From: Peptococcaceae bacterium
GTDB lineage: Bacteria > Bacillota > Dehalobacteriia > UBA4068 > UBA4997
Assembly: GCA_019421315.1 (NCBI GenBank)
Contig: JAHZFN010000227.1
Coordinates: forward strand, 1,112-7,588
Direction of reading: 5' to 3'
Length of the DNA stretch: 6,477 bases
Under the pieces are notes generated by a model. It ran no database searches, was not told where the DNA came from, and saw only the letters and a list, made by a program, of their open reading frames with translations. Each line of letters starts with the position of its first letter. The stretch's first letter is position 1. The position numbers were made by a program, and so were the translations under genes. Shown one piece after another: positions 6,263 through 6,477 of this stretch.

Positions 6263-6298
6263 TCCATAAAACACATAATAAAACACGTTTATAAACAC
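6263..6298 (-). repeat. Three 12-bp-phased direct repeats with a palindrome upstream of mftB, possible operator
   Basis: On the minus strand three consecutive 12-bp units begin GTGTTT: GTGTTTATAAAC (6287-6298), GTGTTTTATTAT (6275-6286) and GTGTTTTATGGA (6263-6274). The shared core is GTGTTT(T)AT. The first unit contains a perfect 10-bp palindrome GTTTATAAAC (6287-6296), and TATTAT in the second could be a -10 element. The array ends 29 bp before the mftB ATG, where an operator or promoter would be expected. No convincing -35 was found. The sequence is AT-rich, so chance must be considered. Confidence 0.4.
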
Positions 6299-6363
6299 AT
6301 ATTTTTAACCAAATTTAATTCACAAATTTTAATTTAAATAATCTTAAAATTTATCGCCCGCCG

Positions 6364-6378
6364 ACCGCCTCGTGCGGT
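6364..6378 (-). terminator. Weak GC-rich stem-loop after the right-edge gene
   Basis: ACCGC and GCGGT form a 5-bp stem with a 5-nt loop, starting 11 bp past the stop of the right-edge gene and lying in a short GC-rich patch. No T run follows on the minus strand (only ATAAATTTT further on), so it is at most a weak terminator separating that gene from mftB. Confidence 0.25.
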
Positions 6379-6389
6379 TTCTGTATTTG

Positions 6390-6477
6390 TTATGCTTCTG
6401 CAATAAAATTATTATCAAGCAAATATTTGATGATTGCTTCGGCACATTGTTCGGGAGAACCCTCGACCTTTATGCCG
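6390..6477 (-). CDS. C-terminal 28 residues of an unidentified protein (partial, runs off right edge)
   Basis: An open frame enters from the right edge and stops with TAA at 6390-6392. The visible end reads GIKVEGSPEQCAEAIIKYL followed by LDNNFIAEA. It looks like a real protein end: a short strand and turn (VEGSP), then an amphipathic helix and an acidic-alanine tail, with sensible codon use. The GSPE turn before an AEAI helix is seen at the ends of several nucleotide- or cofactor-binding proteins, but this is too short to name a family. It is on the same strand as mftB with a 156-bp gap, so it may belong to an upstream operon. Confidence 0.6.
   Translation of the reverse strand, partial: GIKVEGSPEQCAEAIIKYLLDNNFIAEA

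Noticed and set aside
6199..6276. A 25-codon minus-strand ORF (MCFMENIVAKGWYKNGKTLS...) overlapping the start of mftB, considered as mftA
   Set aside because: It ends in Gly-Lys-Ser-Cys, not Val-Tyr, lacks an acidic leader, has no ribosome binding site of its own and overlaps mftB out of frame.
1..6477. CRISPR arrays, tRNA or rRNA genes, insertion sequences, attachment sites
   Set aside because: I saw no regularly spaced long repeats, tRNA-like cloverleaf, rRNA-like stretch, transposase frame or target-site duplications.

Overview
The window shows a compact, all-minus-strand block of bacterial genes. Coding regions are of moderate GC. The gaps between genes are strongly AT-rich, Shine-Dalgarno sequences are strong (AAAGGGGG, AGAGGTG, AAAGGGTGG) and gene junctions overlap. 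This, with a cluster of mycofactocin type, suggests an anaerobic member of the Bacillota (Clostridia or Negativicutes). That assignment is an inference from style; no taxonomic marker gene is present.

Reading in the direction of transcription (right to left): the right edge holds the last 28 codons of an unidentified gene (6390-6477). An AT-rich gap follows, carrying three 12-bp-phased direct repeats (6263-6298). Next comes a tightly packed operon: mftB (RRE peptide-binding protein, 5967-6233), mftC (radical SAM/SPASM maturase, 4967-5980) and mftF (family 2 glycosyltransferase, 3494-4957). mftB and mftC overlap by 14 bp, and mftC and mftF are 9 bp apart with the mftF ribosome binding site lying across the mftC stop. 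After a 360-bp gap containing a hairpin and a possible tiny leader ORF lies a sodium:solute symporter with an unusually long soluble tail (1253-3133). A 213-bp gap with two inverted repeats then leads to a phosphoglucomutase-type gene (1-1039) that runs off the left edge.

The core is a mycofactocin-type RiPP pathway. In characterised systems MftB binds the MftA precursor peptide and MftC oxidatively decarboxylates and cross-links its C-terminal Val-Tyr. MftE and MftD then release and convert the dipeptide to the redox cofactor, and MftF adds glucose units. Only B, C and F are visible here. No MftA-like peptide ending in Val-Tyr was found just upstream of mftB or in the gaps, and mftD and mftE are not in the window. 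They may be beyond the edges, elsewhere in the genome, or replaced. The symporter and the sugar phosphomutase could supply a solute and a glucose-1-phosphate precursor, but that link rests on proximity only.

Several start codons were moved inward from the longest open frame because a Shine-Dalgarno sequence fits the inner ATG better: mftC (ATG 5980, not TTG 5986), mftF (ATG 4957, not GTG 4966) and the symporter (ATG 3133, not GTG 3142).
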